Shown here one piece after another: positions 22,237-33,665 of a stretch of 64,000 bases of DNA. Numbering within the stretch: the first letter of the stretch is position 1; every line of letters begins with the position of its first letter. The DNA comes from Rachicladosporium sp. CCFEE 5018 (Eukaryota; Ascomycota; Dothideomycetes; Cladosporiales; Cladosporiaceae). The notes under the pieces were generated by a model. The model was not told the origin of the DNA, ran no database searches, and was given only the letters and a program-made list of their open reading frames with translations. The stretch lies in NCBI GenBank assembly GCA_002077045.2, contig KZ111165.1:423070-487069 (forward strand). Direction: 5' to 3'. A program made the translations under genes and the position numbers.

Positions 22237-23049
22237 ATGGCAAAGCGCAAAGATCAACATTCTGAAGAGAGTGTGGTATCCGCGGCCCTGAAGAAGTCCA
22301 AGCGACAGCATAGTGACAGCGACATTCCCTCAGCCCAGCAGCTCGTGGTAGACCTGAATGCCCTGGATGCAGAGATCTTCTATTCCAGATACATTCCATC
22401 GACATCGCTCAGCTACACGCCACAAGCTCCCTGTCATACACAAAGCTACCACCTCATCTTCAAAGAGTCCACCGATCTCGATCCCTCGGAGCTGGACGCC
22501 TGCTTCGCCCTCATCGAAGCGACAAGCCGTGCAGACTACGAGCCCAGCAGCTTCGGCTGGTACCCAGATCGCAAGCGTGCCGAGACGATGGAGGACGATA
22601 TGCGCTATTTACTCGTCCGACGTCGAGACGCCACGCCTACGATCGAAAAGCACGGCAAGACTCGCATCGACACCAGCATCGAGGGATTCCTCAGCTTCCA
22701 GATCTGCCATGACTCTGTGCCCCTAGTACCTGTACTCTACATCTACGAGGTCCACTTGGCTGAATCGTTGCGAGGGCTAGGCATGGGCGCACATCTGATG
22801 CAACTTGCGGAGGATATTGCTGCGAAGATCAAGGTGGAGAAGGTGATGCTCACTGTGTTCGTGAGCAACTCGAAGGCGCTGGGGTTCTATCGCAGTCGGG
22901 GCTATGCTGTGGATGCTTGCTCGCCGGAGGATCGAAAGACGAGGAACAAGATCGTCAAGACGGATCACTTCATCATGAGCAGAGCTGTGAAGGGACAAGC
23001 CGGAGAAATCAACAATTCTGGAGCTAGCGAGTGGACCTTGGAAGTGTGA
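22237..23049 (+). CDS. NAA40: N-alpha-acetyltransferase 40 (Naa40/NatD), histone H4/H2A
   Basis: A single exon of 270 aa. The first ATG is 22237; the frame upstream has only a GTG. A basic N-terminus (MAKRK, LKKSKRQ) precedes a GNAT fold. LYIYEVHLAESLRGLGMGAHLM holds the acetyl-CoA loop (R-G-x-G-M-G), followed by VMLTVFVSNSKALGFYRSRGY and KTDHFIMSR. This arrangement, with the extended helix before the core, is that of Naa40/NatD, which acetylates the N-terminal Ser of histones H4 and H2A in nucleus and cytoplasm. It converges with the coiled-coil gene on the other strand, with 224 nt between their ends. Confidence 0.88.
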   Translation: MAKRKDQHSEESVVSAALKKSKRQHSDSDIPSAQQLVVDLNALDAEIFYSRYIPSTSLSYTPQAPCHTQSYHLIFKESTDLDPSELDACFALIEATSRADYEPSSFGWYPDRKRAETMEDDMRYLLVRRRDATPTIEKHGKTRIDTSIEGFLSFQICHDSVPLVPVLYIYEVHLAESLRGLGMGAHLMQLAEDIAAKIKVEKVMLTVFVSNSKALGFYRSRGYAVDACSPEDRKTRNKIVKTDHFIMSRAVKGQAGEINNSGASEWTLEV

Positions 23050-23273
23050 GGCTGTTGATGATCACGGTGAGATGGAACGATGGGTTCAATGGAGGCGCTT
23101 CACTACGGCTGAAGCAGCCACGAGGTAAATGCATCCGCTATGGGGTAAGCATTCGTAATATACAACGCTGATTATGCCCATCGAGGCTATGCAATGCGGA
23201 AAGGAAAAATCGCTCAATGTACAGATGACGGGGCAAAACGCTAGTTCGTCGCTTGACAAACAGCATTATGATG

Positions 23274-26190
23274 TCAAGATGGCCGCCAAGAAGCAATCTG
23301 TGCGCTTGTAGCTGCAGGCCTCGGTGGCGGCAGCATACTCGCCAGGCTTGAGCTGACCGAATGAGCAGGTGCTTGCGGTGTGGACTGCTCGGAGAGCGCT
23401 GGTGCTTGCGAAGCGCTGGATCCAGCTCGGGATCGGAAATGTCCAGAACCCTCGTGTGATAACGATGATCGCCTCGATGTTACCGGAGGGCTGCGGTTTT
23501 GGTGCTCGCTCGGCGCGAAGGCACGCCATTGCGCGCTTTCCATGCCTGGGTACGGCGTGGAAGGTCCGAAGGGCTCTCGTTGCTTGTTGCGCGATGCTGG
23601 GTTAGAGACGCTGGGAGGCGGATGCTGGTAGAGAGAATCGTCAGTTGTGTCACTCGAGAGTTGCTACGCTTCCACACAGTTGTCCCCGTCCACTTTGCGG
23701 CCAAAGAATGTAAAAGCTTAGTGAGTGACTTACCCAGCTTGGCAGTGGTACTGGTTTCGGCGCGGGTCCCAGTGCTTTCATCAACTCCTCCGGCGACGCA
23801 GACGCTGCTCTGTCCGTGATGCCTAAATCATCCGCGCTAGGGGACTCCACGCGCGTCATGCGTCCCATCTCCTCTGCTGAAGGCAGATCAGCCACGATGA
23901 GTCTTGAAGTCCCAGCAGCACGGGCAGCATCACTGGCACTCCTCGAACGTGGTTCGGAGATCGTGGATAGTCTAGGGGACGATGCTGCAGACGCCTTAGC
24001 ACGCAGTCTGATTGGAGCGCCTTCGTGTGGTCGCTGCATAGCATCGTCCTCGTTGAGCGCTCGCTGAACAGCCTCATCCATCTTGGCTCGAGCACTCGTG
24101 GCTTCTCGCTCTTGTGCTTGCAGCAGCAGACTTTGTCGACTGAGCTCTTCGAGCGCGAAGCGTAGGACGTCGATTCTCGCTTTTAGATTTAGATTCTCGC
24201 GTTGCGCCGCCATTACCACAAAGCCATGCACATTGGAACTCTCATCGGTCGCAATCACCCTTGAGAGCCCGAAGCCACCCGCACTCGTCATTGTCGCTGT
24301 AACGGATGATGATGCACCCTGCACCGTCCTGAAATCCGGACTTTGGCGTCCTGACTGAGAGCGTCCGCTTCCCTCGTCACCAGACTGGAGACGCTGCTCA
24401 AGTCGAATGACCTGTTCAGAAAGTCTCTGTCGGTCAATCGCGTTCTTCGCCTGCAGTCTTCCACCCATGTCCAGCATGCGTCCCCACTGCTCGCGTTCTT
24501 TCGTAATGTCAGCGCGTTCGCTATCGCGCTTCTTCTCGCTCTCGGTCAGCGAGGTCTCCAACGACTTCACCTGGTCGGCAAGATCGTCATTGCGAGTAGT
24601 AAGGTCGTTGATCTCCTGCTCGGCAACGCTTGCTTTCTTTTCGATGGCTTGATTCTTGACGCGCTCGCGTTGGAACTTCTGTAGCATTGAGGAGTACTCT
24701 CCTTGCAACGTCTGTAGAGACAGAGACTTCAATGTGATCTGATGTTGAAGGTCTGCGATGTGCTGCGACGCAGCGGAAGACGATGAAGACCCTAGCAGAG
24801 AAGGTAAATGGTGAGGCGAAGTCGGCGAATGCGACGACTGAGCGCTCGTCACCGTCAGAGCCGGTCCAACGGACGGTGCGTATGCCAGCGACATTGGGGA
24901 TGGCGGCGGCTGATGCCACTGGCTCGGATACGTAGGTGATGGATGGCGCGGGTAGGCCGATGCAGGTAGCGAGTCGTTCGGTGGTGAAGAGTAGTCAGGT
25001 CTGCCACTCTCCTTGCTATAATGTTCGGCGTATGATGACTGTTCACGCGCGAATGTCTGTATACTTGGTAATGATCGTTGAGCGTCACCCATGGAGACAG
25101 CTCTATATCGTTTGGCCAGTGGTATGTCAAGACTGTCGGCGAACTCAGCTGGTCGTTTCCTCGACTTGCTGTCTTGGGATGTCAGTGGCAGATCTGGACA
25201 CCGAGCTGTCTCCCGTCGAGCCTCCAGCAGATCGCTCTTCGCATATCGTAGATTGTCGATAATCCACTGAAAAGTGCGCAGCGAAGCGTCATCAGGTACC
25301 TCCGGACGCTGCACAACGTTAGTCTATGGGTCCATGAAAGAGACTCTGACCAAGGCTCAATGCACAGCGAGCCTGGCTGTGTCCGTGTGGAGCAATCGCA
25401 AAGCGGCGCAGGCATATTGGCGGAAAGAAGCGATTGGACTGACCTGTAAGCTTGAACGACTGCAGTGTTCCTGCACTGCGTCATGGAGCTCAGCAACAGC
25501 AATGACAGCATCTTTGACCAGTGGTTCAGCCTTCAAACAATTATCGCACCGCGAGCGGTCCGCCATGGCATCTAGCCCGGACTTATCGTCCGAAACCGCG
25601 TCCCGCTGCGTCGCTTCATGCAGAGATGCAAAGGATGGTAACGCCATTGGCGCTGACGAGAGTCCAGACAAGACATCCTTGACTACCAGTGGCCTCAGCA
25701 TAGCCTCATGACCACGGTCGGCATGGCTTGTTCCTAGTCTGGGGAGAAGTGTCGCTAAACGTCTATTAGTAATCATCTTAGCAAGCAGTGTGTATTCTCG
25801 CATTTGGACGGAGCGTATCTCCGTGTACATACCTCTTTGGTCGGGTATGTGTAAGACGAGCGGAGAATCGCCAATACGACCCGTCATGCTCGCGCGTCGT
25901 ACATGGTCAGACTCGTGTAGGCCGCGCCATTGATCTCCACTCGTACTACGTGGTGGCATTGTTGAAGCTGGTAAGCTGGGCGTTGCATCGCGCGGAGGTG
26001 AGACTCGGCCGCGGGAAGAAGATTGGCCAACGTAAGTCCAGGCATTGGAGGGATCTCTCGCGCTCAGAGGCGTGTACGTTCGCTCCGGTGTCATATGGCC
26101 ATAGAAGTTCAGTGGCCGCCAAGCCTGAACCTTGCTGTGCCCGGGCAGTACTTCGAGGGTTTCGTGAGGGTCTGTGGCTTGCGAAGCCAT
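23274..26190 (-). CDS. Large coiled-coil, disordered protein of unknown function (908 aa)
   Basis: Three exons: 26190-25444, 25323-23734 and 23663-23274, with introns of 120 and 70 nt, both in phase 0. The ATG at 26190 (MASQATDPHETLEVLPGH) is preferred over upstream in-frame sequence, which looks non-coding. The N-terminal 250 residues include a helical block with CDNCLKAEPLVKDAVIAVAELHDAV. The centre has a Pro/Ser linker and a coiled coil of about 110 residues (LQHQITLKSLSLQTLQGEY through EREQWGRML). A second helical stretch (FVVMAAQRENLNLKARIDVL) and a Ser/Pro-rich tail follow. The last exon frame was chosen because it continues the same Ser/Pro composition after a proper TAG acceptor. Family not recognised. 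Confidence 0.65.
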
Positions 26191-27876
26191 TCTTACGACC
26201 GTAAAGCTGTTAGCAAGCCATGATTGACAAGCTATCTGGTCGGGCGAGAAAGTGACGCAGCATCGTGAGGTTCTGCAGGGAGCGCCGTGGTGTTCCGAAG
26301 TCTGCTCTGGGAAGACGAGCAAGGACCTACATCAAGTCTAAAAGGGATGCAGAGACGAGCACCACCTGCTGACTACACAAGATCTCCAGTGTTCAGCAAT
26401 AGCAATGCATGACGGAGATGGGACGCAGCGCGCCAGTCCGGCGAGCCATCCCGATGCGCGTTAGGCATTATCGAATCCCACAATATGCATGATGAGAGAA
26501 GGGCAGGGCAGGTCATCTGGAAATTGCCGCCCGAACCCTGCCTCGGTCGGTTTTGCGCGACAGATGAACCACCAACATCCAGTCAATGACATGGCGATGA
26601 CTACAAGCAACCGTGCGGCGCGTAAAAGGCGATGTCATCTGATCTTGCTAGAAGCCTGTTCATGCATCTCGACTTGAAGCGGCTGCGGTGCTGAACGGGT
26701 GCAGAAAAGCATAACCTTCGACTGCCCATTCGAAGAAGCACAGCTCTGGGCTTGTGGCGCTTAACATGGACTGAGCTTGGCATTACAATCCACAATCTTG
26801 GTCAGCCGCATAAGGCGTGGAGATTCACTTGTCAGCAGTGGGACTCGCCGTAGCTGAACAGCCAGAAGGACTCGCTTTTCCGACGCGGTGATCACATCTC
26901 ACCAGCGAATGCGACTTCCAGATGGTGATGCACTCAGCATCGACGCGTCGTGCCTGCTTCAGCTGCGCTCAAGCTGTGTGTCATGAGGTGTGCAGTCCGG
27001 ATCATCGATCTGGTACTCCGTGCAGTCGCTTGCTCTGGCCCAACCGCAGCGCCACAATGACACTGCTGTTGCGCAGTGAAAGTTCCCAAGCCAGCCTAGC
27101 TAGATGCAGTCCGTTCTCCGCTCGCTGTGGCGCCTCCCACTGAGAGACGCCGGAGTTCTCGCGAGGACGAAATTATAGCAGCTACATCGATCTGCCGACG
27201 CGGAGGCCACTTCATCAGGAAGGTGTACCGTGTCGATGAGACGAGCAGGAGGCTACACGGGGACACGGCTCTTGTCGAGCAGCGGGCATGAGCAACGATG
27301 AAGCGTTCATCGTGTAAGGAGGGTTGAGAGGCAATCGATCATCCCGTGCGTTTCCCGCATCAAGCACGATCGACGCGATCAGGCACACCGAATCCGACCT
27401 CCAAGGACCGAACTCAGATACCAAAGTCAGCACCAAAGTCAGCACACGCATCTCAAAGTAAATCGCGCGAAAGCTGACACGCGCCGATCTCGTGGGAAAC
27501 GTAAGCACGCACGCGACGCATCCCGGTCTTACGAGCCAGCGAATGGAGGCTTGGCAGCGACATGCCTGGAGTCTTACGCCGTGAGAGCTCTGGTGACTAC
27601 CTACATAGTTTATGAACGGCTCGCGGGTATGCTGTGCACCCACACGAAGTTCTTGGGGCAAGTTGAATGACAAATAATTTGGCGCCGGCGACTGGCGGAA
27701 TCAGGTCGTCGCGTCAGCAAAGTGTTGCGAGTCATGGCTCGGGGTTGAGGACTTGTGCGTGCACATGCGCGATGGCCCAGGCAATTGACTGTGTACCACG
27801 CGATCGGGAGCAAAATTGATAAGGTGCGAAGGAACTCTCAGGCTTCGTAGCATGCAAGGCATGACGCTTAACGGTA
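26191..27876. other. Long intergenic region, nothing supported
   Basis: About 1.7 kb upstream of the coiled-coil gene and downstream of Sam37. ORFs are short and without motifs on both strands. One 12-nt tandem repeat is listed separately. It may hold a long 5' leader. Confidence 0.5.
27421..27444. repeat. Two tandem 12-nt repeats
   Basis: The unit ccaaagtcagca occurs twice in direct succession in non-coding DNA. No function suggested. Confidence 0.85.
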
Positions 27877-29223
27877 TCACTCTATCACCACCCCATCATC
27901 CCTCGAATTTTCCTCCACTCTTACACGCTTCTCTCCCCTTCCGCTCCCTCCATGCCTGATCTGCGCACCCATCAACGAGATCCCCGATATCGCAGCCCCC
28001 AGATCCCCGTAGTCGGACAATCGCTTCCGGCCAAATATCTGCACTCGCTCGCCGTGCGGCCAGACCAGTAGACCCGTTGCGATAGCGTAGTAGCCGCCGA
28101 GGGCGAGGGAGGTGAGCGTTGTAAGGAGCAGAGGCTGGAAGTAACGGCGCCAGAATGGGGTGCGCGAGGGGTTTGTGGTGATGACTTGTGGAGAGCGGCC
28201 GAGGTAAGGAATTTGATGAACGAGCTCGGTGGCTATCGTCGTGACTGTGTTGACCATGGAAGAGTGTTGAGATCGGCGCCAGGGAAGTGAAGCAGGCTTC
28301 GCATCTGTCGCAGCATCTCCACCGCTTTGCAAAGCCATGACTTCCTCGACCGACGTGCTCAGTCCCAGATCCTTGTGCATCCTCTCCGTAAACCGCAGCA
28401 GATCAGGGTACTTCGTTCGCATAGTCTGCGCAAGCCAATCCTGCTCCACCTTCGGGAAAAGCATCAACCCCAGATACCCATAAGCCAAACAATCCACCTC
28501 CCTTGCCTCTTCACTCCCTAAGAAGTGATCCCCATGCCCCAACATCTCACTCAATGGCTCGAAGAAGTTCTCTGCAAGCGCATGCAGTTTGAACGTTGCA
28601 GCATACTCCGGCTTCTGCAACAGACCCCTCAACGTTGCCTTCCCATTCCCAAGCAACAGACTCGCCCGTCCTTTCGCCTGCGTCTCGAATCCTCCATCTT
28701 GCTTCCCGACGCCCTCAAAGCCTTGCGGCCGATGGCTCATGTCCTCGTGCACATTATCCACATCTATACTGTGTATACCTAAGTGCTCCGTCTGTTTCCG
28801 GGCTACTGCGCGGCGATGCGGAGGGAGAATGTAGTTTGCGTGCCAGGGGAGGATGCGAGTGAAGGCTGGACGCGTGTTGGAGGTGTAGTTAGGGGCTGAG
28901 ACATAAAGGTTTATTGCGAGAAGGGAGGGGCCGTGGGTTTGGATGAAGGAGGAGAGGGCTGTGGCGTCTGCACTGGGTGGAGAACGGGAGGACCAGGAGT
29001 CTAGAGATTCGAGACGTCGTGCGATCGCATTGTAGCCGGAAGCCAGCGTTTGGCTGTCATCCCGTAGACACGGCAAGGTCAGGGTATGGTTATGACTGAT
29101 GTGCAGCTCCCAGGAGTCGGTGTCGTCTCCGAAGTGCAGGCGCAGCAAAGCAGCGGCAGCATTGCACTCGGCATCGATTGATGGTAGGTCGAAAGCCGGA
29201 CCAAGGATGTGTAGTTGCAGCAT
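27877..29223 (-). CDS. SAM37: Sam37/metaxin-like subunit of the mitochondrial SAM complex
   Basis: A single exon of 448 aa. ATG 29223 gives the conserved start MLQLHILGPAFDLPSID; the frame upstream has no ATG. The N-terminal thioredoxin/GST-like region typical of Tom37/Sam37 (DAECNAAAALLRL, LPCLRDD) is followed by the metaxin-type helical domain (LLLGNGKATLRGLL, EVDCLAYGYLGLMLFP). A C-terminal hydrophobic segment (PLLLTTLTSLALGGYYAIATGLL) fits outer-membrane anchoring. The protein helps insert beta-barrel proteins into the mitochondrial outer membrane. No lesions are visible. Confidence 0.88.
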   Translation of the reverse strand: MLQLHILGPAFDLPSIDAECNAAAALLRLHFGDDTDSWELHISHNHTLTLPCLRDDSQTLASGYNAIARRLESLDSWSSRSPPSADATALSSFIQTHGPSLLAINLYVSAPNYTSNTRPAFTRILPWHANYILPPHRRAVARKQTEHLGIHSIDVDNVHEDMSHRPQGFEGVGKQDGGFETQAKGRASLLLGNGKATLRGLLQKPEYAATFKLHALAENFFEPLSEMLGHGDHFLGSEEAREVDCLAYGYLGLMLFPKVEQDWLAQTMRTKYPDLLRFTERMHKDLGLSTSVEEVMALQSGGDAATDAKPASLPWRRSQHSSMVNTVTTIATELVHQIPYLGRSPQVITTNPSRTPFWRRYFQPLLLTTLTSLALGGYYAIATGLLVWPHGERVQIFGRKRLSDYGDLGAAISGISLMGAQIRHGGSGRGEKRVRVEENSRDDGVVIE

Positions 29224-29438
29224 CGCTGTGGTGGACCCATCGAGGACTCGAGCCGCGAACTTCCTGAGATGCAGATGCCGATGCACGGACTCTTATGTCA
29301 GCATCGCGCTGTCACGTGTCAGCGACGTCGAGAGTCGTGTTTCACAGAGCATCTGTCGATCCTTGGTAGGTCTTGACGCTGCATGTTCCTTGAGCTGTCG
29401 GAATCCTAGGCGCAAGATCAAGCTGTCGCTCTGCGTGC

Positions 29439-29914
29439 TTAGAGCTTCGACCGCTCTACCTCTCGAGCCACACTGACAACAATCTTGCCATACACCTTCC
29501 TCTCCTCCAGATCTTTCAGAGCCCTGCCCATACTCGACAAACCCTCGTACTTCCCATAGAGCAGCGGCTTCAGCTTCCCATCGGCCAACATCTTCAAGTA
29601 CCCGTCCCAGATATCATTCATCTGCTTCGGAAAGCGCCTGCCGCTCTCGCCGTATCGATAGCCGACTACAGTGATCGACTTCAGCAGCAGCCTATTCATC
29701 TTGACATCCTCCATAACTCCGCCTCTGGCTGCAAAGCCCAAGATCACAATCGTGCCTGCATAGGCACAGCATCGGATCGCGTCGTTCACCATTCCTGTGT
29801 TGTCCAATACCGCGTCCACGCCACGGCCGCCTGTGAAGTCCATAACCTTCTGAATCCAGTCGCCAGTGTTTACGATCACGGCATCAACGTCCATGTCCCG
29901 TCGCATAGCTTTTG
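29439..29914 (-). CDS. 3' part of MDR oxidoreductase gene (copy C type), cut by gap
   Basis: This is the C-terminal 158 codons of a quinone-oxidoreductase-like MDR protein, ending EVERSKL and stop at 29439. It is truncated at its 5' side by the gap at 29915. The last 402 nt are identical, as far as can be read, to the beginning of contig 3 (51855-52256), and differ from contig 2 (30040-30441) at four or more sites. It is therefore most likely the missing 3' end of the gene starting at 52824. Joined over the overlap, that gene would have 347 codons plus stop, a normal length for the family. Confidence 0.85.
29513..29914. repeat. 402-nt contig end identical to start of contig 3
   Basis: Read base by base, 29513-29914 matches 51855-52256 without a difference, while 30040-30441 differs, for example atatc/atctc, tatcg/taccg, actac/accac and gcgtc/gcatc. 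It behaves like an unmerged contig overlap. Confidence 0.88.
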
Positions 29915-30014
29915 NNNNNNNNNNNNNNNNNNNNNNNNNNNNNNNNNNNNNNNNNNNNNNNNNNNNNNNNNNNNNNNNNNNNNNNNNNNNNNNNNNNNNN
30001 NNNNNNNNNNNNNN
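29915..30014. other. Assembly gap (100 N)
   Basis: Exactly 100 N, a conventional size for a gap of unknown length. The flanks are the same gene in two versions. Confidence 1.
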
Positions 30015-31009
30015 CCATACACCTTCCTCTCCTCCAGATCTTTCAGAGCCCTGCCCATACTCGACAAACCCTCGTACTTCCCATAGAGCAGCGGCTTCAG
30101 CTTCCCATCGGCCAACATCTTCAAGTACCCGTCCCAGATCTCATTCATCTGCTTCGGAAAGCGCCTGCCGCTCTCGCCGTACCGATAGCCGACCACAGTG
30201 ATCGACTTCAGCAGCAGCCTATTCATCTTGACATCCTCCATAACTCCGCCTCTGGCTGCAAAGCCCAAGATCACAATCGTGCCTGCATAGGCACAGCATC
30301 GGATCGCGTCGTTCACCATTCCTGTGTTGTCCAATACCGCATCCACGCCACGGCCGCCTGTGAAGTCCATAACCTTCTGAATCCAGTCGCCAGTGTTTAC
30401 GATCACGGCATCAACGTCCATGTCCCGTCGCATAGCTTTTGCCTTCTCCTCATCTCCCGCCAGTGCTATCACCGTGGCTCCCACCGCTTTGGCAACCATG
30501 CAGCAGGCACTCCCCAGCCCACCGCTAGCGCCGCTGACTAGCACCGCTTCGCCTTGCTTCACCCTAGCTACTTCAACGACGGACGCATAGCTTACTGCTA
30601 CTCCGTGCATTGCGCATGCCGACGCCGAGTCCAGCCCGTCCGGTACCCGCCGGATGGCATTGCGAGGCACAGCGATATACTCTGCGAATGCGCCGATCCT
30701 GCCGCCGATAACGCGATCTCCTTCCACCAGGTCTCTAGCTGCTACATTGCTGGAGGGGACCTGTTCGATGACGCCGGCAAAGTCGTAGCCGAGGATGAAC
30801 GGCGGGTGGACGTGTCCTCTCTTAGCGTGGACGTTCTGGTGCTTGCCGTTGGCGTGGAGAATGTCGGCATGTTGGGGACTGCAGTGGGTTATGCGGATGA
30901 GGTACTCGTCGTCTTTGGCCGAAGGTATGGGGACTGTGGAGGGAACTAGAGATGATGGAGAGGGATTGAAGGCAGGAAGGTAGACTGCTTGCATCGTGGA
31001 GGGTGGCAT
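30015..31009 (-). CDS. Zinc-independent MDR oxidoreductase (QOR-like), copy B, 3' end missing
   Basis: A medium-chain dehydrogenase/reductase of about 331 visible codons, cut at its C-terminus by the gap. The N-terminal GroES-like domain contains GYDFAGVIEQV and GAFAEYIAVPRNAIRR. The Rossmann fold has SGASGGLGSACCMVAKAVGA. The Cys/His set of zinc alcohol dehydrogenases is not apparent, pointing to quinone-oxidoreductase-like NADPH enzymes; the substrate is unknown. The frame is open upstream to 31285, but between copies B and C that upstream part has many amino-acid changes whereas the part after MPPSTMQAVYL has very few. Coding therefore most likely begins at ATG 31009. An ATG at the far upstream end in copy C is absent in copy B. 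Confidence 0.85.
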
Positions 31010-32565
31010 GACAGGAATGGAAGATGTAGGTTCAGACTCGCCTGTCGAATGTATCTCGTGGACACCTTTGCTGTTCCTTGAGTGGGATGAACTCATCTGA
31101 ACAGCCTCAAGACAGCCGAGGTCCTGACGCAATAGGAGCTCGCGATTTGCCTTGACAGCTTCAGCACGATCGCGGTCTTGAGCAATACCACGGTGCATGT
31201 CAAAACTAGCCCACTCGACAATGAGTGGCTGACAGAAAAGCGAATATCGATCGAGGTCTTCCAAACAAGGCAGCTTCGTCAGCACCTGTGGTGGAGCGTG
31301 GCAGCGGCTGGGAGGGACTTCTCGGCCAACATTTCGCGATAAGGCGCGAGGTGTAGACTCATAGCCTTTTGTAAAGGTCCTCTAGCTTTGGGCAGATGCA
31401 AGACACGTGTCGAGCATATGCGCTTCTGGTCCATCCATTGATGTCACTCCGTAAGGTATCGATGGTGCTGAGTAACGAGAAACCCAGTATGGCGATCTTG
31501 CTCTCACGCTTCAGTGTGTGACAACTTTGGTCGCTCTGGTCGCAGCATCATATGCAATGAGTGTAGACGATACTATTTGATAGCCTTGAGTACCGTTTAA
31601 ATCAGTATGAGGTGAAATGTTGATGCGAATGGTAGAGTGTCCGTGAGGTGCATGCTATTTCCATCCCTCAGAGTGTTTCGCGGGAGTACGTGGTCCGGGC
31701 TTGCCGTGCTGCCGCCCTACTCCTTCTTTGAAAACATCCACCCAAGCCATCGACATCACGTCACGCTCTGCACTGCATTGCATTCTACACGCTTGCCGCC
31801 AGTAGACTACCACCATCGCACAGTACCAGACACTCACATCTTCGCCGCCACACCAGATTGAACGTTCGCCGCCGACCGATCAACGCCGCAAGCTGCTTCT
31901 GTTGTTTGCACCTACGAGCTGACGAACTCCACTAAGAAGTCGTAAAACTCATCAACACCGTCGCGCCCACATACCACCGCCGTCAACACTTAATCGACCA
32001 TCGAAGCCGGCAGAGCACATTGACGAGCTCAACATCACCGCTGTTGCCAGCCCGCACGTGATCCTACGCCAAGAAGGAGGCCCCGCGAAGAATTACAGTC
32101 GCGCTGTGTGAGCGTGGGACATCCGCTCAGAATCAGCACACCGTATCTGGAGCGCCGTAGAGACCAAGAGCTACCAGTGCAAGCCGATCGGCGGGACGCG
32201 AAAGGAGGATCACGCCCAGACGTGCCACGCTGAGCCTGCGCGCTCTTTCCTTTTCCCTTGGTAAGACTCTCCGACACTGTCTTTCGACTCCGTGTAAAGT
32301 GAAGCATCGGCGGAGTGAGATCTCGCACGCGTACGCAGCGCCGCACCCTACTAATTCGAGGGGTATCGAGCGAATTATACCTGCGAGCGTATACACGGGA
32401 AACCGGCGAATCTTGTCCTCCACCGCCACGACCTGCCTTCATCATACGCAGAAACGCATCAGCTGACCGCTCGTAGTTTATTCAGACCTGGATAACACAT
32501 CCACAACATAGACTGCAGGCGGACTTCACACCGCGACTCACTCACTTCTACGACATACGTCAAAG
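31010..32565. other. Divergent intergenic region MDR / PP1 (copy B)
   Basis: About 1.55 kb that should contain both promoters and a long PP1 leader. It is conserved with 52825-54370, but the ORFs in it are not kept between the copies. No separate gene is supported. Confidence 0.55.
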
Positions 32566-33665
32566 ATGGCGGACCAGGGCGATGTTGATCTCGATAGCAT
32601 CATAGACCGTCTCCTCGAAGTGCGCGGCAGCCGTCCAGGCAAGCAGGTGCAGCTGCTGGAGACAGAAATAAGATTCTTGTGCACTAAGGCTCGCGAAATC
32701 TTCATTTCACAGCCCATACTCCTCGAGCTTGAGGCCCCCATCAAGGTGAGCTTGCCTAGCAGAGCTCATCTACCACTGCAGGACTAATATCGTGCCAGAT
32801 TTGCGGTGACATTCACGGCCAATATTACGACCTCCTTCGCCTGTTCGAGTACGGCGGCTTTCCCCCAGAAGCCAACTACCTCTTCCTCGGCGACTACGTC
32901 GATCGCGGCAAGCAGTCCCTCGAGACCATCTGCCTGCTGCTCGCCTACAAGATCAAGTACCCCGAGAACTTCTTCATTCTCCGCGGCAACCACGAGTGTG
33001 CCAGCATCAATCGCATCTACGGCTTTTACGACGAGTGCAAGAGGCGGTACAATATCAAGCTGTGGAAGACTTTCACGGACTGCTTCAATTGCTTGCCGAT
33101 CGCCGCCATTATTGATGAGAAGATCTTTACAATGCATGGTGGGCTGAGTCCGGATCTGAACTCGATGGAGCAGATTCGTCGCGTCATGCGTCCGACTGAT
33201 GTAAGTGCTGAGAGCTGCCTTAAACCACATGTGATATTCAGAATACTGACAAAGGATCGCAGATCCCCGACTGCGGTCTCCTCTGCGATCTCCTCTGGTC
33301 CGACCCCGACAAAGACATCACAGGCTGGAGCGAGAACGACCGCGGCGTCTCCTTTACCTTCGGCCCCGACGTCGTCTCCCGCTTCCTGCAAAAGCACGAC
33401 ATGGATCTCATCTGCCGTGCGCATCAGGTCGTCGAGGACGGCTACGAGTTCTTCAGTAAGCGCCAGCTTGTCACGCTGTTCTCTGCGCCGAATTACTGCG
33501 GGGAATTTGATAATGCGGGGGCGATGATGAGTGTGGATGAGTCACTGTTGTGCTCGTTCCAGATTCTGAAGCCGGCGGAGAAGAAGCAGAAGTAAGTTTC
33601 CCGATATGCGCGAACTAACGGTGGACAATGTGGCTGACGAGAACAGTAGGTTCGGAAGGCGATAG
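32566..33665 (+). CDS. Protein phosphatase PP1 catalytic subunit, copy B
   Basis: Four exons: 32566-32745, 32799-33200, 33263-33591 and 33650-33665, with introns of 53, 62 and 58 nt, giving 308 aa. All metal-site motifs of PPP phosphatases are present: GDIHG, GDYVDRG, LRGNHE, MHGGLSP and CRAHQ. The PP1-specific SAPNYCGEFDNAGAMM is also present. The C-terminus ends KKQKFGRR, typical of fungal PP1 (Glc7/BimG), which controls mitotic exit, glycogen metabolism and septation with many regulatory partners. The last intron ends in CAGTAG, so using the first AG would add one residue (KKQNRFGRR). The start MADQGDVDLDSIIDRLLEVRG matches the family. Confidence 0.95.

Noticed and set aside
23480..23704. 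Alternative last-exon frame for the coiled-coil gene
   Set aside because: It needs a 41-nt intron and gives a composition unlike the preceding exon. The 70-nt intron with TAG acceptor at 23664 fits better.
27215..27673. 152-codon minus-strand ORF before Sam37
   Set aside because: No recognisable motif, includes the 12-nt tandem repeat and lacks natural protein composition.
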